A stretch of 64,000 bases of DNA from Pseudoalteromonas rubra (GCF_001482385.1 NZ_CP013611.1:2604001-2668000), one strand, 5' to 3'. Positions 18,401 to 27,209 are shown, counted from the stretch's first letter. Notes: generated by a model not told the origin, from the letters alone. Numbers and translations are program-made.

Positions 18401-18599
18401 CCTGTGGCGAAGCGCCCGGATAGGTCGCATTAACCGAGATGAGATTGAGCTCAATACTCGGAAACATCTGGCGCTGGATCGTAAAGTAACTGATGATCCC
18501 CATGATCAGGATAAAGAACATCATTAGATTCGCAGCGACCGAGTTATGCGCAAAGTAGGCTATCAGCCCCGTTTGCTTTGGTGTTGGTTGTTCACTCAT
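15444..18599 (-). CDS. RND efflux pump inner-membrane transporter
   Basis: A 1051-residue HAE/AcrB-type proton-driven transporter. Helix 1 is near residues 22-42, followed by the large periplasmic loop starting with the QRQMFPSIE and YPGASPQEIEESI motifs. A cluster of six helices contains the proton-relay region GIVVDDAIVIGEA. The second half repeats this (AAAGVVINDSLVMTDYVN). The length is standard. The substrate is not predictable; this subgroup pairs with a single adaptor and usually uses a TolC encoded elsewhere, and no tolC is seen here. The gene begins 15 nt after the adaptor gene and shares its operon and terminator. Confidence 0.93.
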   Translation of the reverse strand: MSEQPTPKQTGLIAYFAHNSVAANLMMFFILIMGIISYFTIQRQMFPSIELNLISVNATYPGASPQEIEESILIKVEEALKDVTEIDKAVYRAYRNGGSVQLEIDTSAELADVADKVRSRVDGIATFPASMEPIRVQQIEFTQDVVQMALVADLPLTQLKPLAKEVEDELLQLSNISLVDRNMPEYEIAIEVDPDALRRYNMSMEEVSMAISRYSTNVSAGQIRTNSGLISVRVENQKYRGNEFRRIPVKVGENGAKVLLQDIAEIKDAFIEGEFYFQLNGVNAAYLSVKATNDQNMVPIANTIHSYIEAKNKTLPEGVELTAFVDMTYYLEARLAMMKKNMFQGAILVAIMLSIFLRFKLAFWVMVGLPVCFLGAIMMMPVFGISMNIVSLFAFIMVLGIVVDDAIVIGEAAYTEIERKGPGVNNVVVGAKRVATPATFGVLTTMAVFAPMVLSSGPEAAFFKSIAVVVMLCLAFSLIESKWILPAHIGHTKFSPMREGSWRAKFNKRFFAFVNGPYRNLIETCVQWRWTVLCGFVGMLILSVSLITSNQVRFVAMPKVPHDYPMVKLTLNDNASDSQTLEALTTIENMMLKVEDEIEQEYGQGMIKDIMVWNEGRTEGNVLAVLVEEDDRPFDAFELSRRWRENMPDIAGVKSLLVIDDVNDEGQGQGEFGYLLYGPDIDMLNAAGRQFISMLQQEKGLFDVSSSIDPESKEVQLVLKQVAYDLNLSLSDIANQVGMSFYGGEAQRVIRDGEEIKVMVRYPRLDREAFSSLKHTVITTPEGKDVMLGDVVEFVERPGVSYIRRENGYRTVYIYGNIDEQVIEPNQVVENIKNNLLPKLFEQFPEVKTELGGDIEEDQAQANEQMMFFIAGMFIVYILLAVPLKSYGQPLIIMSVIPFSLVGAIWGHWFFGLDMSMMSTYGLIAAAGVVINDSLVMTDYVNQVRKEGVKLKDAVVEAGCARFRAITLTSITTFAGVMPIIFETSLQAKFVIPMAVSLGFAVLFATLITLVLVPCLYIILIDISKVFGAVFGVFGKAARHVMNRRASQPQS

Positions 18600-18614
18600 T
18601 ATCCGTCCCTGCCG

Positions 18615-19781
18615 TTATAGCTTTTCCAGGCCAGAGCCCTGCGCATTGGTCTCATCTGCATCCGCAACTTTCACCGCCATACCACGCTGTGGGTATTCCG
18701 GCAAGGTGACAACCACCTTGTCACTGTTGTTCAGTCCGGCACCCACCAGGAAGTATTCCCCTTCCTCACGGACCACCTGTACCTCACGAGGCTCAAGCTC
18801 AGCATTGTCATTGATCAACCAGACCGTCTGGTTATTGACCAGCTCTTGTGGCAAACGATAGATTTGTTTAAGCGTTTTACCTAAAAAGCTCACCTGTACA
18901 TAAGTACCAAACTTCACTTTAGGCTTGTCACTGTTCAGACCGTATGGATCTTCAATACGTACGACCAGGTTGCTCATACGTGTTTGGGTATCAACGGTGC
19001 CCAGGTCGCGATGGATCTGTGCTTCGCGGGTAAAGCTATTCACGCCTTTGTTAAATACAGTCGCTTTGGTACCACCCACGGTTTCAGGTAAAAACACCGA
19101 ATCGAAACCCGCAATGGGGATCACCACTTCGGCCTGCTCAATGTTATTAAGCTGGGCAACCACACTGCCCGTTGACACAAACTGACCCAGACCCACGTCA
19201 CGAGACACAATCAAACCATTGAAAGGCGCAACCACATCACAATTGTCCAGATCACGCTGAGCGCGCATTAATGCGGCCTTCGCAGATTTAACCGCCGCTT
19301 TGGCACTCATCACCTGAGGTTTACGCAAAAACAGATCGGTGTGTTTTTTGTTAGGGAAACGTTTGGCTTCATCTGCTGCCACGTCTGCCTGTGCCTGCTC
19401 TTCAATCAATGCCGCTTCAGCACTGGCCAGCTGAGCTTCGGCCTGTAATACCGCCGCTTCGTAGTTGTCTTTTTCAATGCTGAGCAGAATATCACCCTTC
19501 GCAACCACGCCGCCGGCCAAAAAGCTGGGATGCCAGTAAACGACTTCGCCGGCTACCTGAACAGACAGCTGGGTTGTTTCAAGTGGTGTGACTTCACCAT
19601 AGCTTTGAATAAGAACCTGATGATCCTGTGCCTGAACGGATTCGACCTGTACTACAGGGCGTGTATCTACAACCTGTTTATCTTCCTCACCCTTTGCGAC
19701 CGCGTTGATGGCTGAAAAGCCTGCCACCCCAAGGCCCAACGCCACAACGGGAAAGATCCATTTTAGTGCTTGTGCTTTCAT
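18615..19781 (-). CDS. RND periplasmic adaptor (membrane fusion protein)
   Basis: 388 residues. An N-terminal hydrophobic anchor (about 8-27) is followed by a barrel-sandwich half, an alpha-hairpin coiled coil rich in Ala and Gln (about 105-165), the second half-lipoyl segment (CDVVAPFNGLIVSRDVGLGQ) and a beta-barrel. This is the HlyD/AcrA arrangement. AGGT lies before the ATG. First gene of a two-gene operon with the RND pump. Confidence 0.92.
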   Translation of the reverse strand: MKAQALKWIFPVVALGLGVAGFSAINAVAKGEEDKQVVDTRPVVQVESVQAQDHQVLIQSYGEVTPLETTQLSVQVAGEVVYWHPSFLAGGVVAKGDILLSIEKDNYEAAVLQAEAQLASAEAALIEEQAQADVAADEAKRFPNKKHTDLFLRKPQVMSAKAAVKSAKAALMRAQRDLDNCDVVAPFNGLIVSRDVGLGQFVSTGSVVAQLNNIEQAEVVIPIAGFDSVFLPETVGGTKATVFNKGVNSFTREAQIHRDLGTVDTQTRMSNLVVRIEDPYGLNSDKPKVKFGTYVQVSFLGKTLKQIYRLPQELVNNQTVWLINDNAELEPREVQVVREEGEYFLVGAGLNNSDKVVVTLPEYPQRGMAVKVADADETNAQGSGLEKL

Positions 19782-19869
19782 GACTTTACCTATTGATATT
19801 TTCCTACCGACTATCTTACCAATATAGAGACGTTCAATAACGTGACATTTGTAAGAATCTGTTACTGAT

Positions 19870-22263
19870 TTAGCAAAAATCTCTCAGTTGGCTTTTAGTA
19901 TGGTAATAGTCCAGCAATAAAACCATTAAAAACATGAAAGTAACAGCCATCAAAAAGCTGGTTATCAGACCCATCAACGCCGCTTTAAACACCCAGCACA
20001 GCAGAGTAAGTAACAACAATGCCACAAAAGAAACTGGTAAGACCTGACAAAGCCGCCCGATCAATTGCTCTTTTAGCAACGTGCCCGCCTTGGCACCCAC
20101 CTGCCACTTGATGTGCCACACAGGTGCAGATAACAGCGCCAGGTAGCCCAACACCCCATATAAGCCCACACCGACCAGCAGCAGCATCAACAAACTCAGG
20201 GCGATCCCCGTATAGGCACTGAGCCGGGCCGATTTACTCAGTGCAGCGGCACGCGCCGTCATATTGGTTAACTGAAATACACTTTGCGTAGGATCTTGTA
20301 CGCGCAGCAGGGCATTCAGATCAGATTTTGCGAGCGACTGCCCTGGCTTCAGCCGGATAATCAGATTACTGACAAAAAAGTTATGTGGCAGATACACTAT
20401 GTCCGGCGTCCCCAGAGTCGGCGAATAAATATCTTCTACAATGGCTTGTAATCTGACCGGGCGCTGATCGCGAGAATACAAAGTGGTGCCGACATCTTGC
20501 AGCGTCAGGCCTAACTTACCAGCCAGGCTTTGGTTAATGATCACCACCTCTGCCGGGGCATCCAGCGTCAGTTGCTCCGCACTGAACGCCTGACCTGCCA
20601 GCACGCGTTGGCCAACGGTTTCAAAGTAGCCCACGCCACTCCATTGCCCAAAAGCGGTCAGCTGCCGGGCACTGTCTGGCACCGTACTGATGGGTTCGAC
20701 CCACGACATTTCCAGTGGATCATTGGCAGCCATGCTGGCCGCGGCTATCTGGGGCTGAGCCAGCAAGGTTGCAATATTGGCTTCACTGAGCTGACGTCGT
20801 GCCCGGGCTTTTTGTTCGCCGCGCTCAAAGTCCAGCTGCTGCATCTGCACCTGGATTAAGCCCGTGTCATCAAACCCCTGCGCTTTGCCAATCTGCGCAC
20901 CGTAATGGCTTAACAGCCAGATGCTAAAACACAACACCACCATGCCTGTCGTCAACTGTGTATTGATCAGCAATCGACTGAGCCAGCCTGGTAATTGCTT
21001 TACCTGACCTTTACCAGAGCCACTGAGTTGCTGCCTGAGCCCACGTAAGTCCACAAAGGTAAAGACACTGCGAGCAAACCCCCAGGCCAACCATAACGCC
21101 ACACACCACATCCCCAGATAAGCAGGCCAGGACAACTGCAACCAGGTGATGCTGCCCAGAATATCCTCTCCCCAATATTGCATCAGTGCCATTAAGCCCG
21201 GTGCCAGCGCCGTTGCCACCAGGGCCGCCAGTGCAAACAGTGCAACCGCATGGCACAACACCTGACGGAACAACCTGGACTGACGCGCCCCCAGTGCCAG
21301 ATGCAATGCCAACTGCGACTGGCGACTTTTAAAATCCAATAAATAAAGCGCAAACAAATTACACAGGGTCACCACTACCACGCCCAGAGCTGCGCCAACC
21401 AGCCACTGTCCCATATCCTGTAGCGCCCCTTTGAGTTTGGTATCGAGCGGGCGCAGCGTCAGATGGAGGGTTGTTTCACCAAACCCATACTGCTGTGTCA
21501 GCGCATTGATGCGGGCACTCAGCTGCATGGCTTCTGAATGTAGTACCTTACTGGCCTGAGGTAAGGTCCTGCCGACCAGCAACACATTATTACGGATCGC
21601 TATATCGGCAAACGGGGTCATGTCGGTCGCGGTATGACTAAAAAAAGGTAAAAAGACATCACTATATTGTGCAGCCCGCAACAGCTCCGGCTCCCGGCTG
21701 TCCTCGGCGAGAATGCCCACCACCTGAAAACGCCGGTCATCGAGCTGGATCACCTGCCCGGTCGCCTCCTGGCCCGACAAATAACGGCGGGCAAAACGCG
21801 CACTGACAACCGCCTGCGCAGCACTTTGCGCTTGCTGCCCCTGTAAAGACGACGCAGCAAAATAGTCGCCACTTTGCAGTGACAGATTAAACAAGGAAAA
21901 ATAACCCGGCTCGACCAGTGCCGCCGCAATTTTTGGCTGCTCAGGATGATCCACATACAGCATATCTGTATAGTAAAGTGGCGTGGCCAGCTCGAATAAC
22001 CCGGGCGTCTGATGCAACTGCCAGGCAGCAGGTACAGACAACGATTCGCTGAGCGTCACTTCGCCTTGTTCATTGCGCAACTCACCATCCACCCAGGCAA
22101 GCCGCTCTGGTGCGTCATAAGGCAATGGACCATGTGCCTGCCAGGCAATCACGCCGGCGACCAGCAAGGCCGCCATTGCACTGGACAACAACACAACAAA
22201 AAACACCGTCATACGCCAACGGGTATGCAACGCCTTCAGCGCGTCCTGAATATCTAGCCCCAT
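19870..22263 (-). CDS. ABC transporter permease, MacB/FtsX-like
   Basis: A 797-residue permease with the FtsX architecture in duplicate: helix near residue 18-40, periplasmic MacB-type domain (about 45-265), three helices around 285-410, a second helix/periplasmic domain pair (about 440-650) and three C-terminal helices. Such proteins act as mechanotransmitters exporting peptides or lipophilic compounds from the periplasm, rather than as classical channels (family knowledge). It is the last gene of a three-gene operon; its start is 14 nt after the ATPase stop. Confidence 0.88.
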   Translation of the reverse strand: MGLDIQDALKALHTRWRMTVFFVVLLSSAMAALLVAGVIAWQAHGPLPYDAPERLAWVDGELRNEQGEVTLSESLSVPAAWQLHQTPGLFELATPLYYTDMLYVDHPEQPKIAAALVEPGYFSLFNLSLQSGDYFAASSLQGQQAQSAAQAVVSARFARRYLSGQEATGQVIQLDDRRFQVVGILAEDSREPELLRAAQYSDVFLPFFSHTATDMTPFADIAIRNNVLLVGRTLPQASKVLHSEAMQLSARINALTQQYGFGETTLHLTLRPLDTKLKGALQDMGQWLVGAALGVVVVTLCNLFALYLLDFKSRQSQLALHLALGARQSRLFRQVLCHAVALFALAALVATALAPGLMALMQYWGEDILGSITWLQLSWPAYLGMWCVALWLAWGFARSVFTFVDLRGLRQQLSGSGKGQVKQLPGWLSRLLINTQLTTGMVVLCFSIWLLSHYGAQIGKAQGFDDTGLIQVQMQQLDFERGEQKARARRQLSEANIATLLAQPQIAAASMAANDPLEMSWVEPISTVPDSARQLTAFGQWSGVGYFETVGQRVLAGQAFSAEQLTLDAPAEVVIINQSLAGKLGLTLQDVGTTLYSRDQRPVRLQAIVEDIYSPTLGTPDIVYLPHNFFVSNLIIRLKPGQSLAKSDLNALLRVQDPTQSVFQLTNMTARAAALSKSARLSAYTGIALSLLMLLLVGVGLYGVLGYLALLSAPVWHIKWQVGAKAGTLLKEQLIGRLCQVLPVSFVALLLLTLLCWVFKAALMGLITSFLMAVTFMFLMVLLLDYYHTKSQLRDFC

Positions 22264-22277
22264 GTCACAGCATTCCT

Positions 22278-22994
22278 TCAGACAATCGCACTGCGTGCAG
22301 TGCGATGAGTGTGACTGCCACCGACGATTTCACCATCGAGAAGACGGATCTGCCTCGGTGCCATATCAGCATACCTGGGATCATGCGTCACCATACAAAT
22401 GGTCGTCCCTTGCTGATGTAGCTGCGCGATCAGTTGCATCACCGCGTCACCACTTTTGGAGTCAAGGTTACCTGTGGGTTCATCCACCAGTAAAATGCTA
22501 GGGTGCGCAACCAGTGCCCGGGCAATGGCAACCCGCTGCTGCTGTCCACCAGAGAGCTGATCTGGCTTATGCCCGGCACGATGCGATAACCCCACCTTGT
22601 CGAGACAGCTTTGTACGCGATTGTGCACCTCCTCACGCGACAGTCGAGTCTGGCTATAACGCAGCGGCAATGCCACATTATTAAACACCGACAACTCATC
22701 GATCAGATTAAAAGACTGGAAAATAAACCCGATGTGGCGGTTTCTTAATTCTGCTCGCTGATCGGCGGTCAAGGTGCCAACCTCAACCCCCTGAATAAAG
22801 TATTGCCCACTGCTGGCTTCATCCAGCAAGCCCATAATAGACAGCAAAGTGGATTTACCACACCCGGACGGGCCGGAGATGGAAACAAACTCGCCTTGCT
22901 CTATGGTCAAGCTCACCTGACGCAAAGCATGTGTTTGCAGTGCTTCGGTTTCGAACACTTTGCTGATGTGCTGCATTGCTATTATCTGTGTCAT
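22278..22994 (-). CDS. ABC transporter ATP-binding protein, MacB/LolD class
   Basis: 238 residues from the ATG at 22994 (GGGG 5 nt upstream). An ATG ten codons earlier has no ribosome site. Walker A GPSGCGKS (41-48), Q-loop FQSFN, signature LSGGQQQR (147-154), Walker B LLVDEP (168-173) and switch His in MVTHDPRYA are all intact, so it should be an active ATPase. It energises the FtsX-like permease encoded next. Confidence 0.93.
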   Translation of the reverse strand: MTQIIAMQHISKVFETEALQTHALRQVSLTIEQGEFVSISGPSGCGKSTLLSIMGLLDEASSGQYFIQGVEVGTLTADQRAELRNRHIGFIFQSFNLIDELSVFNNVALPLRYSQTRLSREEVHNRVQSCLDKVGLSHRAGHKPDQLSGGQQQRVAIARALVAHPSILLVDEPTGNLDSKSGDAVMQLIAQLHQQGTTICMVTHDPRYADMAPRQIRLLDGEIVGGSHTHRTARSAIV

Positions 22995-23049
22995 ACTATC
23001 CCCGCTGACAAACCGACACCCCATTGTGCCATAGTTGTCCTTTAAACCT

Positions 23050-24294
23050 TTAATTCAGTGCAACCTGCACGCCCTGTTGTGCCAGGTTACTCAAATCAGA
23101 AATAATCCAGCGCTGGTTTTGTTCGGCGCCCTGCTCTATCACCACATAACGACCCGCCAGCGCGCCAAATTGCACCGTTTTCAGCTCAGTGTTGCCGTCT
23201 TCATGCACACGATATAACTGCGCGGTCTGTTGCTCACGTACATTGGCCGGACGACGAATATATAAAGCCTGATCCAGCTCAGCCACAGTGATGCTGGCAT
23301 CAATACTGAGCATAGGTCGGGCCGCTTTAGGGAGCGTCTGAGGGAGCGCGACTTCCACTTTCACGCTGTTTTCTGCCACCACAGGATCAATCCGTCCCAC
23401 GGTGCCTGTTACCTGCTGATCACGGATCCTTACGATCACCGCCTGCCCCGGCAGCACTTTTTGCACCTGCGACTGTGGCACGCGCAGCTCAGCCAGCAGC
23501 TGCGTCTGACTGCCAATCAATGCCGTTTCGTCGCCCACTGTCAGGCGCTGACCCACCGCCAGGGGCATACGCTCCAAAATACCCGCAACGGGTGCCGTGA
23601 TAGTCAATGCAGCTAACCTAGCACGGCTGCGCGCCAGCTCCTGGCGCCGGATAACAATGCGCTGTGCTGCCAGCTGCTGCGCACTGGCATGAAGCTTTTT
23701 TAGCTGGTCCAGACGCTGTTGTGCGCTCTGCATTTGACGGGCCAGGTTGGCGACACGGGACTGAGTCTGCGCAAATGCCAGGTGCGAAATGATCCCTTTC
23801 TCAGCGAGCCCCTGCTCGGCCCGCAGCCGTAACCGGGCAGTTGCCAGATCGCCGGTTAATTTATCCAGTGCCGTTTGCTCACTGAGAAACTCTCGCTGCT
23901 GATTCAGTGTAAGCTGTTGCAATGCCATATCACTGCTCTGCAAAGCCTGTTGTGCCTGCGCAACCGCCAGTGACAGATCCGGATTATCGAGCGTCGCAAT
24001 CACCTCCCCCACAGCAACGGGTGCCCCCGCTTTGAGGTGGATCTGTTTCACTACCGCATCACTGTCGGCAGTGATTAAATGCTGCTCCGCACTGCGCAGC
24101 ACGCCAAAACTGTCCACACCAATCGACAGTGGCCCATATTCCACCGTGGCAATCAGGACTTCATGCCGCCCCAGCCGGGTGATCTGCTCGCTGGGACCTA
24201 TCAGCCAGACACTCCCCCCAAAAACTAAAGCGACCAGCCCCCACATCCAGCGACGCCAGCGCTTGGTGGGTTCAGGCGGTTTAATTACATCCAT
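23050..24294 (-). CDS. HlyD/MacA-family periplasmic adaptor of ABC exporter
   Basis: 414 residues from the ATG at 24294 (GGAG 6 nt upstream; an earlier in-frame GTG lacks a site). One N-terminal membrane helix (about 17-35), a lipoyl half (GSPVAVGE-like GAPVAVGEVIATLDNPD), a long Gln/Ala-rich coiled coil (about 90-200), the second half (APVAGILERMPLAVGQ) and a barrel domain. First gene of the adaptor-ATPase-permease operon. Confidence 0.9.
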   Translation of the reverse strand: MDVIKPPEPTKRWRRWMWGLVALVFGGSVWLIGPSEQITRLGRHEVLIATVEYGPLSIGVDSFGVLRSAEQHLITADSDAVVKQIHLKAGAPVAVGEVIATLDNPDLSLAVAQAQQALQSSDMALQQLTLNQQREFLSEQTALDKLTGDLATARLRLRAEQGLAEKGIISHLAFAQTQSRVANLARQMQSAQQRLDQLKKLHASAQQLAAQRIVIRRQELARSRARLAALTITAPVAGILERMPLAVGQRLTVGDETALIGSQTQLLAELRVPQSQVQKVLPGQAVIVRIRDQQVTGTVGRIDPVVAENSVKVEVALPQTLPKAARPMLSIDASITVAELDQALYIRRPANVREQQTAQLYRVHEDGNTELKTVQFGALAGRYVVIEQGAEQNQRWIISDLSNLAQQGVQVALN

Positions 24295-24330
24295 TTTCAG
24301 CTCCGTAAAGATTGTCTCTGTCACGCTAGG

Positions 24331-24347
24331 AGCCAGTTTCGTGCCAA
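24331..24347 (-). promoter_or_regulatory. Candidate sigma54 promoter of the ABC operon
   Basis: Reading the minus strand: TTGGCACG-AAAC-TGGCT, that is a perfect -24 element TGGCACG, the right 4-nt gap and a -12 element with one mismatch (TGGCT for TTGCT) keeping the essential GC. It lies about 37 nt upstream of the adaptor ATG. Two dyads sit upstream at 24390-24400 and 24407-24421 as possible activator sites. Confidence 0.65.
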
Positions 24348-24389
24348 ACTTTTATAGCTTTAAAATCATGACGTTAAATAAATCACATC

Positions 24390-24421
24390 CCGAATTTCGG
24401 CGAAAGCGGACGCGTTGTCCG
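24390..24421. promoter_or_regulatory. Two dyads, possible enhancer-binding sites
   Basis: CCGAA-T-TTCGG (24390-24400) and CGGAC-GCGTT-GTCCG (24407-24421) lie 45-75 nt upstream of the -24 box. That is a normal place for a sigma54 activator to bind. Binding partner is inferred only. Confidence 0.4.
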
Positions 24422-24497
24422 GAATTGGAACGGGGGCAAAGAGGGCCATGACAGACAGTAAAATCGGTTGTTTATTTTCGCAGTCACAGTCGGACAA

Positions 24498-24530
24498 GAA
24501 AGAAAAAGGGGGAAGTCACAGACTTCCCCC
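24498..24530 (-). terminator. Strong terminator after the RTX pseudogene
   Basis: Minus-strand stem GGGGGAAGTC-TGT-GACTTCCCCC followed by TTTTTCTTTC. Confidence 0.88.
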
Positions 24531-24633
24531 TTACTCGGGACGGATCCTATTACGGACCTCAAGTAATTCATATGTGCTTTGTGCAAGCACAGTCAGTATT
24601 ATTGCAAATCGTACACGCTCTTACTGCGGTTGT

Positions 24634-25201
24634 TCAGCCAGGCTTCATAGGTGTTTCATCAACCAGATCCGCAATACGACCTTTAAACTCACTGTAGCCT
24701 TTCTCTTTGTAGAATTGCTTCAGTCTCAGTACTTCTTCGTGACGTGATGACAGACCACTACTCGCTTTACGGACTGCGCGGTCAAAGTAGCCCGATCTAT
24801 GCCTCGCGCTGCTTATGTAGCTACTCATATTGCTGTCACTCCACTCGTTATAGATAAAGTCGTTACCACTGCCACCCCAGGATTTAGCACGGTTGCCCCA
24901 CGAGCCACCACCGGAATCAACAAGGATGTCGGCACCTGAGCTTCCGGACAAACGGTCTTTATTCCCGTCGTTACCAAAGATGATGTCTTCCCGACACGGT
25001 CAACGCGGTGTCCGCCAGTTAGGGGCTCAGTGCCAGATAAACCATATATTGATTTTCAACATGCTCATCGATGTCTATCTGGGTCCGATCCAGGCCATTA
25101 CAGTAAGTGCCTGGTGCAGCCAGCCGCGTGGCAAGCGCGTTGTTGGGCAGCAAGGTCAGCGAAAGCGCCGCTGCCAGGAGTGCCTTTTGATAAACCACCA
25201 T
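24634..25201 (-). pseudogene. Broken RTX-type secreted protein gene
   Basis: The 5' part starts at 25201 (GGAG 6 nt upstream) and encodes a signal peptide (MVVYQKALLAAALSLTLLP..ALA), then stops at a TAA after YLALSP. The 3' part, in another frame, continues with RTX-like calcium-binding repeats: EDIIFGNDGN, DRLSGSSGADILVDSGG, GGSGNDFIYNEW. It ends in a basic helical tail. Conceptually, EDIIFG joins the first part (LTVSG) if one base is restored near 24993, so at least one stop and one frameshift break the gene. The intact terminator behind it suggests recent loss. It could alternatively be two short expressed pieces. Confidence 0.65.
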
Positions 25202-25213
25202 GTTAGTCTCCAT

Positions 25214-25782
25214 GAGTTAAGTAAAGATTTGCGCAAAGAAATCTTGGTCGTGGAATTTATAAACCACAATTGTGCAATCACTATGGGCTCAGACTGGGTA
25301 AAAAGGATGAGTTTCTCGAACCGTAAAACTAGTCAGAGCACGGAAACACCTGGCTTTTTTATCTCAACAAGGCTGCGCTGCTCTCCTCCGGGGTGAATAT
25401 AGCGCTGGCCGGCCTGCAAAAAAATGCGTCATTTACTACCCATTTGGTCTGCAAAATGCGCTGTTGAAAAAACGTCATAAAAAAAATCATAACGCCTTGG
25501 GTAACACTTGTTTACATATTCACGGTTACTGGTTATGAATCCATTCATAAAGTGCATCAGACAAGGCGCGTGCCCTCCTCAATTAGAAACCCCTTACAAC
25601 TCATGATTTTTACCTAAATCAATGTAAGTAAAACAAACTTTTAGAGCGTAACTTAATCAGTATTCGGGTACAAAATAACAGATTGATACTTTACATTTTT
25701 TAAACAGCTGTTAAATTACCCCGTATAATAATAAGAAACAAAATGTAACTTCACTGTTTTAATATTCATATACGGATGTACA
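25214..25782. other. AT-rich intergenic region
   Basis: About 570 bases between the divergent RTX remnant and XRE regulator gene. Rich in A/T runs, especially after 25600. It must hold the regulator promoter. I see no gene or convincing RNA structure. Confidence 0.5.
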
Positions 25783-26115
25783 ATGAATTCACGTCAACGA
25801 TTGAACTGGCTAAACAGCGCCCGAAGGGACATTCAGGCGTCACTGCGCAGTTTGCGAATACAACAAAAAATGTCGCAAGCCGAGCTGGCCAAGAAAATGT
25901 CCGTCCCGGTAGATCAGTCCACCATTTCCAATTGGGAAAGTGGTAAGACCATTATGGATCTGGAGCAATTGCTTGATATCCTGATGATCTTTGGTAAAGA
26001 CTGGAAAAGCTTTTTTGGCTTTTTGGCCGATAACGCAGAAAAAAGAACAATTAAAAAGCCCCAACAGAAAGAACCACCTATGGAACCAGAGACAGAAGAC
26101 AAGGGAGAAGACTGA
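25783..26115 (+). CDS. XRE-family transcriptional regulator
   Basis: 110 residues. A Cro/C1-type helix-turn-helix spans about 20-75: LRSLRIQQKMSQAELAKKMS, then DQSTISNWESGK and LEQLLDILMIFG. A charged Pro/Glu/Lys tail follows. Its stop codon overlaps the start of the next gene by one base (TGATG), so the two are translationally coupled. It is likely the regulator of this small operon. Confidence 0.85.
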   Translation: MNSRQRLNWLNSARRDIQASLRSLRIQQKMSQAELAKKMSVPVDQSTISNWESGKTIMDLEQLLDILMIFGKDWKSFFGFLADNAEKRTIKKPQQKEPPMEPETEDKGED

Positions 26116-26636
26116 TGCATATTGTTGAGGTATTGATCTCTTCCGTAACACTGATTGGACTAGTCATGACATGGCAGCACTATAACGCCAGGTGGCTATT
26201 TTTTATTCTTATTTTAGTACAGTCAATTGAAGCCACAGTAAAGCCAATTGCCATTCAATGGACCCAGCATTATTACTTATGGCTGTTATTCGCCAACATT
26301 TTATACTTGTTGCTTCTTTTGACTCGCAGCGTACTTGCTCGCAGACTGTACAAAGCTTCTGGCTTGAATTTCTTCAAACTTGCAGGCGACAACTATTCAT
26401 TGACTGTACCTGAGTGCGCATATTATGTTTTAGCTCTTGTAGCTATGATACTTTGCGGTGCTCAGTGGATTGAAATTCAACTCTATTATTATAAAATTCT
26501 TGATTATCCATTCATTTATCACCATGTTTGGGTGCCCGTTATGTATGCACTTCATGTATTGCAATCTCTATCACTCATTACATACATTTTTGTGACTAAA
26601 AGAACGCAAGGAACTTTACAATATGAAAATAATTAA
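26115..26636 (+). CDS. Membrane protein coupled to XRE regulator
   Basis: 173 residues with four to five predicted helices (about 5-20, 27-45, 50-70, 100-118, 140-162) and unusually many aromatic residues. The base composition is AT-richer than the neighbouring efflux genes, suggesting acquired DNA. The start overlaps the XRE stop, and the stop lies 14 bases inside the next small gene. No family recognised. A role in sensing, exporting or giving immunity to the small peptide is possible but unproven. Confidence 0.75.
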   Translation: MHIVEVLISSVTLIGLVMTWQHYNARWLFFILILVQSIEATVKPIAIQWTQHYYLWLLFANILYLLLLLTRSVLARRLYKASGLNFFKLAGDNYSLTVPECAYYVLALVAMILCGAQWIEIQLYYYKILDYPFIYHHVWVPVMYALHVLQSLSLITYIFVTKRTQGTLQYENN

Positions 26637-26760
26637 ACGTGTTTTACTGACTCAGGTTGCAGGTGGAGTCAGTGGAGACCCTGATAGATCAACATTACCT
26701 AGAATGGCGCCGATCGACCCCCCTTTTGAGAAAAAGAAAAAAGCGCCTTATACAGGTTAA
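26623..26760 (+). CDS. 45-residue peptide with double-glycine-like motif
   Basis: Starts MKIIKRVLLTQVAGGVSGDP and ends in a proline- and lysine-rich tail (PPFEKKKKAPYTG). AAGGA lies 10 nt before the ATG. The gene overlaps the preceding membrane-protein gene by 14 bases. A short basic/hydrophobic leader running into VAGG resembles double-glycine leader peptides: hydrophobic residues fall at -4 and -7, but the usual acidic residue at -8 is missing. The mature part would be about 30 residues without cysteine. No C39 peptidase-type exporter is in the window. It could be a signalling peptide, a bacteriocin precursor or a small regulatory protein. Confidence 0.6.
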   Translation: MKIIKRVLLTQVAGGVSGDPDRSTLPRMAPIDPPFEKKKKAPYTG

Positions 26761-27209
26761 ATTTATTAATCTATTCATAAATTGAAAGTTTATTAATCTA
26801 ACTAAACCTCAACTCATACGTGACCTAATAACTCAGGAAAGAGAGTTTTTAAGTTGCTCAAAATTATGAATAGATTAATGACCAGCAACATATAAATGGA
26901 AGCCTTAACGCCCTCGTTGTACATATCCCGTATTAAATACGGGATAAATGCCTGACACAGTCAAAATATCTCACTCAAAGCACATAAGTCATACTGACCG
27001 CTTACGATTCCTCCCAACCCAGATAAACAGAGCAAGGTTAAAGGGGCCTAAATATCCCTACCAAAACTGATTTCCCCGTACATCCACAGTAACCACCAAA
27101 CCACAAACCCATTGGCAGATCATTAGGATAGGTGTAGAGTCAAAGCGCAATAATTACAAAAACCGCGACCAAGCGGATACGCACAATGCGTGTCTTAAGG
27201 AGTATGACT
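26761..27209. other. Intergenic region with long inverted repeats
   Basis: About 450 bases without a gene. Contains a perfect 16-bp inverted repeat, ATTAATCTATTCATAA (26765-26780) and its complement (26864-26879), enclosing 83 bases. It also has a compact 11-bp palindrome TATCCCGTATT-A-AATACGGGATA (26924-26946). Confidence 0.6.

Noticed and set aside
24383..24586. Minus-strand frame across the terminator and sigma54 region
   Set aside because: It crosses a strong terminator stem and regulatory dyads and has no ribosome site.
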